64,000 nucleotides of DNA from Frigoriglobus tundricola (GCF_013128195.2 NZ_CP053452.2:2108001-2172000); one strand, 5' to 3'. Positions 44,436-53,776 are shown, numbered from the stretch's first letter. Notes: generated by a model from the letters alone, not told the origin. Translations and numbers: made by a program.

Positions 44436-45750
44436 AGAACTTCCATTCGGCCGCGAGCTGGAACAGCCCCTGGCGGGTCTGCTCGAAGGTCGAGCGCTCG
44501 CCGACGTCTTGCTTGAGGAACTTCTCCACCCGCGGCATGAGTTCAATGGCCTTGTCCACCTGCGCGTTCGACCCGCGGACGTAGGCCCCGATGCGGATCA
44601 GGTCCTGGACCTCGGCGTAGGTGGCGAGGATCGAGCGGAGCTTGCGGGCGGCCTGGGCGTGCGGCTTGTCCACCACGTCGGTCGCGACGCGGCTGATGCT
44701 CCGGGCCACGTCGATCGCGGGGAAGAAGCCGCGCTCGGCGAGCTTGCGGTCCAGAACGATGTGGCCGTCCACCAGCCCGCGCACGTAGTCGGCGATCGGC
44801 TCGTCCATGTCGCCGCCGTCCACCAGCACGGTCAAGAGGGCGGTGATCCCGCCGACGGACGCGTTGCCGAGCCGCTCGACGGTGTTGGCGAGCGTCGCGA
44901 ACACGCTCGGCGTGTAGCCCCGGCTGCTCGGGGGCTCGCCCAGCAGGAGCCCCAGCTCGCGCTGCGCGAGGGCCAACCGGGTGAGGCTGTCGATCACGAA
45001 CAGGACGTTCTTGCCGGCCTCGCGGAAGTGGTCGGCGATGGCGATGGCGGACTGCGCCGCCCGCACCCGCATGAGCGGCGTCTGCTCGCACGTGGCCACG
45101 ACCGCGACGGACCGGGCCATGCCCTCTTCGCCCAGGACGTCCTCCAGGAACGGGGCGACCTCGCGGCCCCGTTCGCCGATCAGCGCGATCACGTTCACGT
45201 CCGCCTTGGACCCCTTCGCGACCTCGCCGAGCAGCGTGCTCTTGCCCACGCCGGAGCCGGCGAAGATGCCGATCCGCTGGCCGCGGCCGCACGTGAGCAC
45301 GGCGTCGATCGAGCGGGTGCCGGTCACGAACGGCTCGCGGATGCGCTGCCGCTCCATCGCCGGCGGGGCGGGGCGGTTGACCGACACCGGCACGCACCCG
45401 CTGATCGGCCCCTTGTCGTCGATCGGGCGGCCCAACCCGTCCACCACCCGGCCCAGCAGCTTCGGGCCGACGGGGACCGTGGCCCCCTTCCCCTTGCGCA
45501 GCACCGGCATCCCGGGGCACAGGTTGTCGGCCACGTCGAACGGCACCATGTAGGCGATGTCCTTCTCGAAGCCGATCACCTCGGCCAGGACCGGCTCGCC
45601 CTTGCGCGGCATGATGAAGCAGTGGTCGCCCACCGCGGCGGGGATCACGGACGTCATCAGCCCGGTCACGCTCCGCAGCCGCCCGCCCACGCTGTACAGT
45701 GGCGTTTCGGTGATGCTGCGGTTCATCGCCGACATGTCAAGGCCGAGCAT
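44434..45750 (-). CDS. fliI: FliI, flagellar export ATPase
   Basis: A 438-residue F1-like ATPase. Walker A is GSGVGKST (165-172), Walker B is LFVIDSLTR. N-terminal region VGGRLRSVTGLMTSVIPAAV and family sequences GERGREVAPFLEDVLGEEGM and PPSSRGYTPSVFATLANTVE fit. ATG 45750 has GGAG eight bases before; it overlaps fliH by 14 bases. FliI powers unfolding and release of chaperoned cargo at the export gate. Confidence 0.96.
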   Translation of the reverse strand: MLGLDMSAMNRSITETPLYSVGGRLRSVTGLMTSVIPAAVGDHCFIMPRKGEPVLAEVIGFEKDIAYMVPFDVADNLCPGMPVLRKGKGATVPVGPKLLGRVVDGLGRPIDDKGPISGCVPVSVNRPAPPAMERQRIREPFVTGTRSIDAVLTCGRGQRIGIFAGSGVGKSTLLGEVAKGSKADVNVIALIGERGREVAPFLEDVLGEEGMARSVAVVATCEQTPLMRVRAAQSAIAIADHFREAGKNVLFVIDSLTRLALAQRELGLLLGEPPSSRGYTPSVFATLANTVERLGNASVGGITALLTVLVDGGDMDEPIADYVRGLVDGHIVLDRKLAERGFFPAIDVARSISRVATDVVDKPHAQAARKLRSILATYAEVQDLIRIGAYVRGSNAQVDKAIELMPRVEKFLKQDVGERSTFEQTRQGLFQLAAEWKF

Positions 45751-46386
45751 TGTCTATACTCCGTAACAGATCCGCTCGAATGTCTTCCAGTTCCCGCGTC
45801 ACGTCCGACATCAGCATCGACTCGCGGCCCTCGACCTGGCACCCGCCGCGGGTCAGCGCGGGGTCCGGGACGAACCGCGGGTCGTCGCGATCGGGGCTCA
45901 GCGGCGCGCCGCCGAGGCGCCCCTTCAGCAGGTCCAGGTCGGCCGGGTTCAGCCGCACCACCACCGGCACGTCCGCGCCGAGCTGGGCGATCATGTCCCG
46001 GACCTTGGCGTCCATCGGGAAGTCGCCGGCCACCACCCGTTCGTGGAGGAGGCGCGAGGCGATGGTCGTGGCCAGCTCGACCGCCGCCCGTTGCAGCTCC
46101 TGCATCCGGCCCGCGCGGTCCTGGCGGAGACCCGCGACCGTGGTGCGGACCTCGCCGAGAACGGTCTCGATGCGCTCCCGATCGAGCGCCAGTTCGGCGT
46201 CGCGTTCGGCGGACCGGTCCGGCGCGGCCGCGGGACTCGGTGCGGCGCCGGCCGGCGGCGGTGGTGATTTGGGCAGAGGGTCCGGTTCTTGGCGAGCGGA
46301 CGTGGTCGGGCGCGTGGCGGGCGGGGGGCGCGTCGCACGGGGTCCGCACGGCCCCGCGGAGCGGGCGGTGGAAGCGCAATCGGCAT
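45737..46386 (-). CDS. fliH: FliH, export-ATPase regulator (one frameshift)
   Basis: ATG 46386 starts MPIALPPPAPRGRADPVRRA; a G6 run (46323-46328) needs one more base. The frame then reads PTTSARQEPDPLPKS, then LALDRERIETVLGEVRTTVA, a coiled coil, and the conserved end LATTIASRLLHERVVAGDFP, VVRLNPADLDLLKG. Corrected length is about 216 residues. Without the shift only the C-terminal 122 residues would be read. FliH links FliI to the C ring. The start lacks a clear ribosome box. Confidence 0.75.
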
Positions 46387-46701
46387 TCGAACGGTGCGCG
46401 GTCAGGCCCCTTCCGGGCTGCTTTCGACCGCATTTGGGCGTCCCCGCTCAAGCGTTATCCCCGCGAGCGTTTTCGAAGAACAAACATCCCCCGGCGCCTC
46501 ATACCCAGGCGCGTCTGAAACCGCAAGGGGCGGCCGATTAGAATCGGGGCACCGAATATATGGCTTGTACTCCGGCCTCAAGCGATTCACGCGCGGGCCG
46601 GGCCGATAGTTTTTTTGAACTTTGTGCCGGGATTCTGTGGCAGAGGGGAGTTTTCAGCCACGGGAAGAATACTGACATGCGCGGCCGGAAATGCTCACAA
46701 A
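46387..46701. other. 315-base intergenic region between fliG and fliH
   Basis: No gene found. A GC-rich segment followed by a T7 run (about 46608-46616) resembles part of a terminator on the plus strand, but the two neighbours run minus. A promoter for fliH should lie in the first 100 bases, but no clear box is visible. Confidence 0.4.
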
Positions 46702-47634
46702 TCACTCTTCCGGAGTGACCTCTCCATCCTCTTCAGCCTTACGAACCGCTGCAATCACTTTGGCTTGCGCTTCCTTTACGCGTGACGCCGAGACGCTCCC
46801 GAGCAGTTCGCTCTCGTCGCCCAGCACCTCGCGCGACCGGCTCGACATGTTCCCGCTGACCTTCTGAGAGACCGCCGGGGGCGCGCCTTTGAGGGCGATG
46901 GCGAGCGTCTTCACGTCCAGTTTGCCGAGCAGCGTTTGCATCTGCCGGTCCGGGATGCGCAGCAGGTCTTCGATGCGGTACAGTTTCTCGGTGATCTTCG
47001 CGGCGATTTCGGGGTCGGCGGCCTCGAGCTTCTTGATAACGGGCAGGCGCTCGACGCGGGTCACCGCGCGGAGCATGTCGGCGAGGTTGGAGATCAGCTC
47101 TTCCTGGCTCGGTTCTTGCGGCAACTCGCGGAGCCGGCGGCCCTTTTCCGCCACCGCCGTGACGAGTTTATCGACCAGCGTGGGATTGCGGGCTCCGAGC
47201 TTGGTCATCCGGATCGCCACCTCCGACCGCAGCTCCAGCGGCATCCGCTGGATCACCTGCCCCGCGGCGGCGGGTTCGAGGCACGATAGCACGAGCGCGA
47301 CGGTGCCCGGCTGTTCGCCGTCCAGGGCCCGGGCGAGCGTCTGCGCGGGGAGCGACCGGATCACGTCCGTCGGCGTGGGCGGCGGGGGCGGCGGGGGCGG
47401 GACGGCCGGCTTGGGCGGGGCCCGCTCGGATATGCGCATCAGGTCAAAAAAGTGCGCGAGCGCGGCGTCGATCTCGGTACCGGGCGGCGGCGTGGGCGGG
47501 GCGGCGGTCAGGCGGCCCCGGATGCGCGCGGCGACGTCATCGCTGAGCCGGCCGAGAACCGCGTCCCCGACGGGGGCCGGCATCAACCGGAGCAGCAAAA
47601 CCACCACATCGTCAGCAGCAGGGGCGTCAGCCAT
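46702..47634 (-). CDS. fliG: FliG, flagellar rotor protein
   Basis: A 310-residue protein from ATG 47634 with GGAG six bases before. The C-terminal domains show RMPLELRSEVAIRMTKLGAR, LADMLRAVTRVERLPVIKKL, IAAKITEKLYRIEDLLRIPD and KTLAIALKGAPPAVSQKVSG, with the charged rotor residues in RSREVLGDE. A Pro-rich region divides N- and C-terminal parts. FliG couples the stator to rotation and joins FliF to FliM. Confidence 0.93.
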   Translation of the reverse strand: MADAPAADDVVVLLLRLMPAPVGDAVLGRLSDDVAARIRGRLTAAPPTPPPGTEIDAALAHFFDLMRISERAPPKPAVPPPPPPPPTPTDVIRSLPAQTLARALDGEQPGTVALVLSCLEPAAAGQVIQRMPLELRSEVAIRMTKLGARNPTLVDKLVTAVAEKGRRLRELPQEPSQEELISNLADMLRAVTRVERLPVIKKLEAADPEIAAKITEKLYRIEDLLRIPDRQMQTLLGKLDVKTLAIALKGAPPAVSQKVSGNMSSRSREVLGDESELLGSVSASRVKEAQAKVIAAVRKAEEDGEVTPEE

Positions 47635-47652
47635 CCACACTCCGAACCAGGG

Positions 47653-49176
47653 TCACCCCGCCGGTGCCCCAACCATTGCCCGGAAGACCGCCGCGACGCG
47701 CTCCGGGTCCGTGCGGGCCATATCGAGCAGCCGATCGAGTTCGGCCCGGCGCCGTTCGTCCTCGCTCGGGGCCGGGGCAGCCGCCGGGGGCGGTTCCGGA
47801 ACCCGGCGCCGGCGTAACGCGAGCAGAGCCCCAATTAATACCACCAACATGACCGCCAGTGCCAGACTGATATTACGGGCGAGCCCGACATACGCCTGGA
47901 ACTGCTGGATTTTCGTCAGCGTCTCGTCCGGCCCCGGCGGGCCGATCGGGCCCGTCAGCCGCACGTTGGTCAGCTTCACCTCGTCCCGCCCGCTCTTGAA
48001 CCCGACCGCCCGCTGGATGATCTCCTGGGCGTCGGTCGGACTGATGAGCGGGGAGCCGCCCTCGCCCTGCGGGGTGAGATCGACAAGGGCCGCGACGGTG
48101 AGCCGGGTCACCGCTCCCATCCGGTCCTCGATGTCGCGCGTCGTTTTGGTCAGCGCGTAGTCGGTCTGGGACTCTTCGAGTGAACTCGTGCCGCCGCCGC
48201 CGCCGCCACCACCTCCAGTAGCCGCACCGCCGGCGCGGGCCACGTTGCTCACCGCACCGACCGGCCCGCGGGCCGAAGCGCCGCTCGACTTCGACGACGT
48301 CTGTTTCTCGGTCCTGACCACCTTCCCGTCCGGCGCGTAAGTCTCCTGTAACTCTTTCACGTGCTGGAAGTTAATGTCCGCGCTCACCTGCACCACCGCC
48401 CGCCCCGGCCCCAGGTGCGGGCCGAGCATCTTCTCGGCCTTGTCCGCCAGGTAGGCCTCCAGCTCGCGGCGGTACTCCAGTTGGGGCGTGGGGAGGGAGT
48501 CGCGGTCCCCCGCGTGCGGGTCCGAAAGGAGCCGCCCGCCGGAATCCACGACGGTCACGTTCTCCGGCTTCAGCCCCTCGACGCTCCGGGCGACGAGCGA
48601 AACGATTCCGGCCGCGGCCGCACGGCTCATCCCCGCGCCTTGCTTTAGTTTAAGAATGACACTCGCTGTCGGCTGCCTCTGATCGCGAACAAACGGACTC
48701 GGCTCAGGCCGGGCGATCAACACGCGTGCCGATTGTACCGCTTCGAGTTGGGCGATCGACCGGCCGAGTTCGGCCTGGAGCGCCCGCTGGTAGTTTACGC
48801 TCTGCACGAACGGCGTCGTCATCAGCGACGTCTCATCGAACAGCTCGTACCCCTTTCCGCCGCGTGAGGGCAGCCCGGCCGCGGCGAGGGTGACCTTGGC
48901 TTCTGCGGCCCGCTCCTCCGGCACGAGAACGGTCGTCGCGTCGCGGGAGAGCTGGACGGGAATGTTTTGCGTGGTCAGGGCCGTCCGCATCGCCCCGGCT
49001 TCGTCGGGCGAGAGGTCGCGGTACAGCGGAACGTAATTGGTGCCAGACAGATAGGCGCCCACGCCGAGCGCGGCGACGAGGGCCACGGTGGCCGCAACCA
49101 GGAGGATGCGGCGCGGGAGGCCGAGACCGGCCCAGAACTCGCGGGCTTGTGCCAAAAAGCGGCGAAGCGGTTCCAT
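47653..49176 (-). CDS. fliF: FliF, MS-ring protein
   Basis: A 507-residue protein with two membrane helices (LLVAATVALVAALGVGAYLS near residue 28 and NISLALAVMLVVLIGALLAL near 440). Ring-building motifs: LYRDLSPDEAGAMRTALTTQ, SVNYQRALQAELGRSIAQLE and RVLIARPEPSPFVRDQRQPT. The tail holds the FliG-binding part. FliF is the base for the rotor and export gate. It follows fliE after a 127-base gap in which nothing is seen. Confidence 0.96.
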   Translation of the reverse strand: MEPLRRFLAQAREFWAGLGLPRRILLVAATVALVAALGVGAYLSGTNYVPLYRDLSPDEAGAMRTALTTQNIPVQLSRDATTVLVPEERAAEAKVTLAAAGLPSRGGKGYELFDETSLMTTPFVQSVNYQRALQAELGRSIAQLEAVQSARVLIARPEPSPFVRDQRQPTASVILKLKQGAGMSRAAAAGIVSLVARSVEGLKPENVTVVDSGGRLLSDPHAGDRDSLPTPQLEYRRELEAYLADKAEKMLGPHLGPGRAVVQVSADINFQHVKELQETYAPDGKVVRTEKQTSSKSSGASARGPVGAVSNVARAGGAATGGGGGGGGGTSSLEESQTDYALTKTTRDIEDRMGAVTRLTVAALVDLTPQGEGGSPLISPTDAQEIIQRAVGFKSGRDEVKLTNVRLTGPIGPPGPDETLTKIQQFQAYVGLARNISLALAVMLVVLIGALLALRRRRVPEPPPAAAPAPSEDERRRAELDRLLDMARTDPERVAAVFRAMVGAPAG

Positions 49177-49303
49177 GCTTTACCCGTGTGTTCTCATTCT
49201 TCGCTGGCCATGAGTCACCGCCAGCGGCTCTCACCAATTATTCATCGCCCGCCGTCGAGCGCGAGCCGCATGGCCAACCGTCCGTGACTCACTGCGAGGG
49301 CGA

Positions 49304-49636
49304 TTACACCTGCATCCGGGTCACTTCCTGGAGCGCGTCCGAAAGGCGGTTCCGCAGTTCCAAAATCAGCCGGAACGACACCTCCGCCTGGGCGATGGCC
49401 AGCGACACGGTGTGCAGGTCCTGCGCTTCACCGGTGGCGAGGTCCTGGACGGCCGCGTCGGCCGCGGCGTTCGCCTGCCGGTTGCCGTCGAGGATGTTGT
49501 TGAGCAGCGTTCCGAAGCCGGAGCCGCTGGTGCCGCCCGCAGCGGGCGCGGCAGCAGACGACTCGTTCGGGGCGAGCGGCGCGAGCCGGGGCAGCGTCGA
49601 GAGTGAGGCCAGCGGGGCCAGTGCGTCCATCGGCAT
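49304..49636 (-). CDS. fliE: FliE, rod-base protein
   Basis: A 110-residue protein with a Ser/Ala/Pro-rich start and the conserved helical end LHTVSLAIAQAEVSFRLILE, LRNRLSDALQEVTRMQV. FliE joins the MS ring to the rod and is the first rod protein exported. It starts three bases after the flgC stop, as expected in flgB-flgC-fliE operons. Confidence 0.93.
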   Translation of the reverse strand: MPMDALAPLASLSTLPRLAPLAPNESSAAAPAAGGTSGSGFGTLLNNILDGNRQANAAADAAVQDLATGEAQDLHTVSLAIAQAEVSFRLILELRNRLSDALQEVTRMQV

Positions 49637-49639
49637 GGG

Positions 49640-50074
49640 TTACCCTCGGAGCAGGGCCAGGGCCTGCTCGCTCATTTGGCGGAAGGTCTGGGCCGCACGC
49701 AGGTTCGCTTCGTACGCCCGCGACGCGGTGAGCAGGTTGACCATCTCGATGGGCAACTGCACGTTCGGCATCTGCACGAAGCCCTCGGCGTCGGCGTCCG
49801 GGTGGCCGGGCATGAACACCCGGGGCAGTTCGCTCGGGTCCTCGATCCGGTCCACGACCTGGACCCCGCGGAAGTTGGGGCCGGGCGCCCCGCGCGTCGC
49901 GCTCCCGAGGACCTCCGCGAACACCACGTCCTGCCGGCGGAACGGGCCGCCGTTGGCCGACCGGGTGGAGTTCGCGTTCGCGATGTTGTTCGCGATCACC
50001 TCCATCCGGTACGACTCGGCCGTCATCCCGGAGCCGCTGATCGAGTTGGCCGAAAACAGGTCGTTGAACGACAT
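49640..50074 (-). CDS. flgC: FlgC, proximal rod protein
   Basis: A 144-residue protein from ATG 50074. It contains SYRMEVIANNIANANSTRSA, the conserved N..ANA.T. rod motif, and the C-terminal NVQLPIEMVNLLTASRAYEA, NLRAAQTFRQMSEQALALLRG without the last residue. FlgC is exported to build the rod. The gene sits in the flgB-flgC-fliE order with normal spacing. Confidence 0.95.
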   Translation of the reverse strand: MSFNDLFSANSISGSGMTAESYRMEVIANNIANANSTRSANGGPFRRQDVVFAEVLGSATRGAPGPNFRGVQVVDRIEDPSELPRVFMPGHPDADAEGFVQMPNVQLPIEMVNLLTASRAYEANLRAAQTFRQMSEQALALLRG

Positions 50075-50142
50075 CGTGTCTCCCGAAACGAGGGTCCGGC
50101 CCCCAGAAGCGCGCCGCCCCCCGACCCGCTTCGGAGCGGGTG

Positions 50143-50517
50143 CTAGTGCCCGGCGATGGCCGCTTTGAGCGAGGTGACCCGGCTGGTGATGATCTGGGCC
50201 GCGGCCTCGTACAAGAGGAAGTTCTTGTTCAGGTCGTTCATCTCGCGGTTGAGATCCACCGTGTTGCCGTCCACCCGCTCCGGCCCGTCCGCGACGACGA
50301 CGTAGGGCTTGACGTTTACGGCCGCGGGGCCGCCCGTTCCGGCGAGCGCGCGTGCCATCTCGGCCTCGAACACCACTTCCTGCCGGCGGTAGCCGGGGGT
50401 GTTCACGTTCGCGACGTTTTGCGCGATCACCCGGTGCCGGAGTGCCGCGGCGTCCATCACTTGCTGCAGGATGTGCAGCCTCGAATCTCGGGTTTCCATG
50501 TCGAAAGTATCGGGCAT
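50143..50517 (-). CDS. flgB: FlgB, proximal rod protein
   Basis: A 124-residue protein from ATG 50517 (a longer start exists at 50589 but would add unlikely residues, and an ATG at 50499 would shorten it). HRVIAQNVANVNTPGYRRQE is the FlgB N-terminal signature, and DLNREMNDLNKNFLLYEAAA is the C-terminal helix. It is the first gene of the flgB-flgC-fliE-fliF set and diverges from the plus-strand FliK-like gene about 100 bases away. Confidence 0.93.
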   Translation of the reverse strand: MPDTFDMETRDSRLHILQQVMDAAALRHRVIAQNVANVNTPGYRRQEVVFEAEMARALAGTGGPAAVNVKPYVVVADGPERVDGNTVDLNREMNDLNKNFLLYEAAAQIITSRVTSLKAAIAGH

Positions 50518-50618
50518 TCGGACCGGCAACTTGAGCGGATTGAACCGGTCGTACGGAAGAATGTGGCGATCGGTAGCGAATTCGGGCAATGTTCGCGGGA
50601 TGGGCTAAAGTACATTCT

Positions 50619-52586
50619 ATGCAAGTCCCCGCGGCGAGCGCTGTCGCCCAACCCACGGTTCCGGTCGTGGCCGGCCAGCCCGCGCAGGTGCTGGCGGGGA
50701 ACCTTGCGACTCTTCCGATCGGTGCCCTGCTCCAAGCCACCGTGAGCGGCGTGACGCCGCGGGAAGCGGTGTTGACCGTCAACGGTCAAACGCTCACCGT
50801 CCGCACCCCGCCGGGCGTGCAGCTCCATACCGGTGCCGTGTTCTTCGTCCGCGTTCCGCCGAACGCCACAAGCGCGACGAACCCGACGCTCGAACTCGGC
50901 GTCCCGTCCGCGGCGCCCCAAAGCCCGCAAACGCCCACGGCCGCCCAGTCACAACTCTCGACAAGTGTCGGGAACGCGCTGACGAATACGATCGGCCGTT
51001 CCGTCGGGACCGCGACCACCACGACGGCGCCGGCCACCGGCGCCACGCCGCCCCTCACCGCGCCCCCGGCCGCGCCGCCGCGACTCGCTGTGGTGGATGT
51101 GCTCGCACAGCTCCCGAACGGTAACTTGCGCGTGCAAATCGACGGCGGAGAGCAAACCGCGACGCCGTCCGAACCGCTCGTGACCGGCGGGCGCTACGTC
51201 CTTCAGGTTTCGCAGACCGCGTCCGGCCTCGCGCTGAAATCGCCGCCGGACAGCCCGACCCTGCCGGCCGACGTTGCAATCGCGGTCCTTCGCAATCCCG
51301 TGCCGACGTTCGTGGCCGCGCTCAAGCCCCTCCAGGCGGAACTCGCCGCTCTGACGGCCCGGCCGACCAACACGCCCCAAACTACCACGACCCAGCCGAG
51401 CGGCGCCCAACAGCCGACGATCGCGGCCCAACCCGCTGGCGCGACCCAACCAACAGCCACGGTACTGACGACGCTCACCGCGCTGCTGGCGACGGGCGAT
51501 CCGACGACATCCACACCGGCCCCGGCGGGTGTGACGCAGCTCGCCACCACCGCACTGACACCGAACAGCACACTCGCCACGAACCCAGCAGCCCAGAATG
51601 CGGCGAACGATCCGACGACATCCACACCGGCCCCGGCGGGTGCGACGCGACTCGCCGCCGCGCTGACACCAACCGGCCCCACGCTCGCCACGAGCCCAGC
51701 GGTCCAGAAGGCAGCGAACGCGGTCCTCAACACCCTGTCCACGTTCCTGCCGTCCGACTCGCGCCCGCTGAACGCGACCGAACTTCAGAACCTGATCGAG
51801 AACGGCGGGCTGCACTTTGAGGCGAAGCTCGCGCGGCTCACCGACCCGACCGCGACGACCACGCAGAAGCCGGCCCCAGCGACCGCATCAAACACGGCAG
51901 CGACGAAGCCCACGCCAACCGCATCGCCCATCCCCGCACGCGAACCCAACACGGCGACCGGCACGCCGGGGGCAACGAGCGGCGCGCTGTCCGGCCCCCC
52001 CGCACAGACGGGCACCACCGCGCATTTAGTTGGCCCGGACCTGAAGGGCGATCTGCTGGGCCTCCTCCAAGCCGTACAGAACCTCGGCGGCGCGGCGGCC
52101 GGGGCTCCGGCCGCGGCGGCGGCGCTCGGCGGGCTCGAAGCGCAACAGGCGACGAACGCCCTCGCGCAATCGACCGGCGCGCCGTATTACTTGCAGGTGC
52201 CGTTCCCGGACGGTGCCATCTGGCGCACGCTCCACCTGTCGCTCGAACCGCAGAACCAGTCCACCCAGTCGGACAGCAGCACCCCGTCCGGGCGGTTCCG
52301 GGTGTTCATGCACGTCCCGCTCACGGACCTCGGTGAGACGTGGATCGACGCCGGCGTCGCGGGCGACCAGCTCCGCGCGACCATCTACCTGGACCAGACC
52401 GCGGTCCGCGACCGCGTGCAGGCCGCGCTCCCGGAACTGCAAACGCAGCTCCAGGCCGACGGGTTTTCCGAGGTGTTGCTCAGCGTCAAATCGTCGAGCG
52501 ACCTGCCGGACCGCTACCGCCGCGAGGCGGGCGCGATGCAGGCCGGGCGCCCGGCGTCGGTATCCCTCCTCGACGTGAAGGCGTAA
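50619..52586 (+). CDS. Second FliK-like protein (YlqG type)
   Basis: A 655-residue protein. After an opening beta domain (LPIGALLQATVSGVTPREAV) comes a very long Ala/Pro/Thr linker and a C-terminal domain with YYLQVPFPDGAIWRTLHLSL, RFRVFMHVPLTDLGETWIDA and LPELQTQLQADGFSEVLLSV, like the hook-length domain family. It is followed by fhlB with one base between, the arrangement of Bacillus ylqG-ylqH. Its exact role is uncertain; with the FliK at 23282-25250 the genome has two such proteins. ATG 50619 is the start. Confidence 0.75.
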   Translation: MQVPAASAVAQPTVPVVAGQPAQVLAGNLATLPIGALLQATVSGVTPREAVLTVNGQTLTVRTPPGVQLHTGAVFFVRVPPNATSATNPTLELGVPSAAPQSPQTPTAAQSQLSTSVGNALTNTIGRSVGTATTTTAPATGATPPLTAPPAAPPRLAVVDVLAQLPNGNLRVQIDGGEQTATPSEPLVTGGRYVLQVSQTASGLALKSPPDSPTLPADVAIAVLRNPVPTFVAALKPLQAELAALTARPTNTPQTTTTQPSGAQQPTIAAQPAGATQPTATVLTTLTALLATGDPTTSTPAPAGVTQLATTALTPNSTLATNPAAQNAANDPTTSTPAPAGATRLAAALTPTGPTLATSPAVQKAANAVLNTLSTFLPSDSRPLNATELQNLIENGGLHFEAKLARLTDPTATTTQKPAPATASNTAATKPTPTASPIPAREPNTATGTPGATSGALSGPPAQTGTTAHLVGPDLKGDLLGLLQAVQNLGGAAAGAPAAAAALGGLEAQQATNALAQSTGAPYYLQVPFPDGAIWRTLHLSLEPQNQSTQSDSSTPSGRFRVFMHVPLTDLGETWIDAGVAGDQLRATIYLDQTAVRDRVQAALPELQTQLQADGFSEVLLSVKSSSDLPDRYRREAGAMQAGRPASVSLLDVKA

Positions 52587-52587
52587 C

Positions 52588-52860
52588 GTGGCCGAGAACC
52601 CACAACAGAAACGGGCTGTCGCGCTCCGCTACGACGCGGGCCGCGACTCGGCGCCGAAGGTGGTGGCGAAGGGCCGGGGCCGCACCGCCGACATGATCCT
52701 CGCGCTGGCGAAGAAGAACGGGGTGCCGGTGCGGCAGGACCCGAACCTCGTGCAGGTGTTGAGCCGCCTGAAGATCGACCAGGAGATCCCACCGGAAGTG
52801 TACCGCGCGGTGGCCGCGATCCTCGCGTTCCTGCACCGCGTCAACCGTCCGAACACGTGA
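52588..52860 (+). CDS. fhlB: FhlB, orphan FlhB-type C-terminal domain
   Basis: A 90-residue protein similar to the cytoplasmic end of FlhB/YscU: RAVALRYDAGRDSAPKVVAK, ILALAKKNGVPVRQDPNLVQ, and EIPPEVYRAVAAILAFLHRV. It lacks the NPTH cleavage site because it starts after it. In Salmonella and Bacillus such proteins can support a truncated FlhB. GTG 52588 begins one base after the preceding stop, so the genes are coupled. Confidence 0.88.
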   Translation: MAENPQQKRAVALRYDAGRDSAPKVVAKGRGRTADMILALAKKNGVPVRQDPNLVQVLSRLKIDQEIPPEVYRAVAAILAFLHRVNRPNT

Positions 52861-53365
52861 CTTCACCCGTCCGCGCGATTCGGTATCGCATCTTTCGAGA
52901 CTTCTCGTTCGACGCAACTTGGTGCGTCTGGCAAACGGGAAAACCAAGATGGCTCCTTCCGCACCCCGGCCGCTGGCCGGGGCTCAGGGAGCCCGGTCCT
53001 TCAGACCGGATGGTGGGAACGACGTGTCCCGAGTCGCGTCGAGCAAGAACTCTCCCGAACCCCGTGAAAGCCTGTTCGACCGTGGGCACTCCAGCGGGCG
53101 GGTCGTTCGCGGAAAGCGTGCGTCCGTCGCCCGCAACTTCAGCCGAGCCATCGGCACGAAGCGCGACGCGAACCGACCGGCCGTAACCGGCAACGACTTC
53201 CGCGAGTGACTTCGTAACCAGCTCAAAGAGAAGATGAAACAACCCGCGAGCATCGGTGCTACCGATGTACATTGCCGGCCGGAGACGCACATGTTCAAAG
53301 CCCGAGTGCGTCTGGAGGTCTTCCACTCGATACACAGCAGATGGGTTCTGGCCGGGACACGCCAT
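52841..53365 (-). pseudogene. Degenerate GyrB/ParE N-terminal fragment
   Basis: Residues about 10-80 resemble the ATPase domain of GyrB: EDLQTHSGFEHVRLRPAMYI, GSTDARGLFHLLFELVTKSL, AEVVAGYGRSVRVALRADGS. The essential Asn/Glu of the VVDNS.DE motif are replaced by VTKSLAE and the DNGRG motif by GDGRT, so ATP hydrolysis is unlikely. After residue 90 the reading becomes unrelated, containing QRPGCG-type intergenic sequence. The 3' end overlaps fhlB by 20 bases tail to tail. It is a fragment or a small degenerate domain. Confidence 0.55.
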
Positions 53366-53379
53366 TCAGATTCCTTCCC

Positions 53380-53760
53380 TTACCGTTCGCGGTTGAGTCG
53401 GATCTTTGCGGCTTCCGCGGCCTTATCGATCTTCTTCAGGTCGTCGTTCAGCGGGTACTCGAAGCCCTTGATCCGGTGGCCCCAAAACACCTGTTCGCCC
53501 TCGGCGAGCAGAGACAGTGCCCCGATGAATTTGTCCACACCCGCGTATACAGTCGGCGCGGACTTCACCAGATTCTCGGTCTTTTCGTTGTTCGTGCCGT
53601 CTAGCAGCGCGAACTGCCACACGCCCTTATCGTCCTTCCAACTGTAAGCCTCGACCCCCTTGAACCGCGGCTTCGGCTCGCGCTTCGGTTCGTCGGCACC
53701 GGCGTTCGGATCCGAGACGAGCGCCGCGACGCAGACCGTGACTAAGGCGACCAGTTTCAT
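53380..53760 (-). CDS. Secreted protein of unknown function
   Basis: A 126-residue protein with a signal peptide (MKLVALVTVCVAALVSDPNA). The mature part is basic and beta/alpha mixed (VEAYSWKDDKGVWQFALLDG, VDKFIGALSLLAEGEQVFWG). No family was recognised. It lies between the degenerate GyrB piece and the histidine kinase gene on the same strand as both, and may be the last gene of the kinase operon; its start is 16 bases after the kinase stop. Confidence 0.7.
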   Translation of the reverse strand: MKLVALVTVCVAALVSDPNAGADEPKREPKPRFKGVEAYSWKDDKGVWQFALLDGTNNEKTENLVKSAPTVYAGVDKFIGALSLLAEGEQVFWGHRIKGFEYPLNDDLKKIDKAAEAAKIRLNRER

Positions 53761-53776
53761 AGGTATCCGCTCCCGT

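Noticed and set aside
43789..46518. A 909-codon plus-strand frame
   Set aside because: It is antisense to fliH, fliI and fliJ, which carry strong family motifs.
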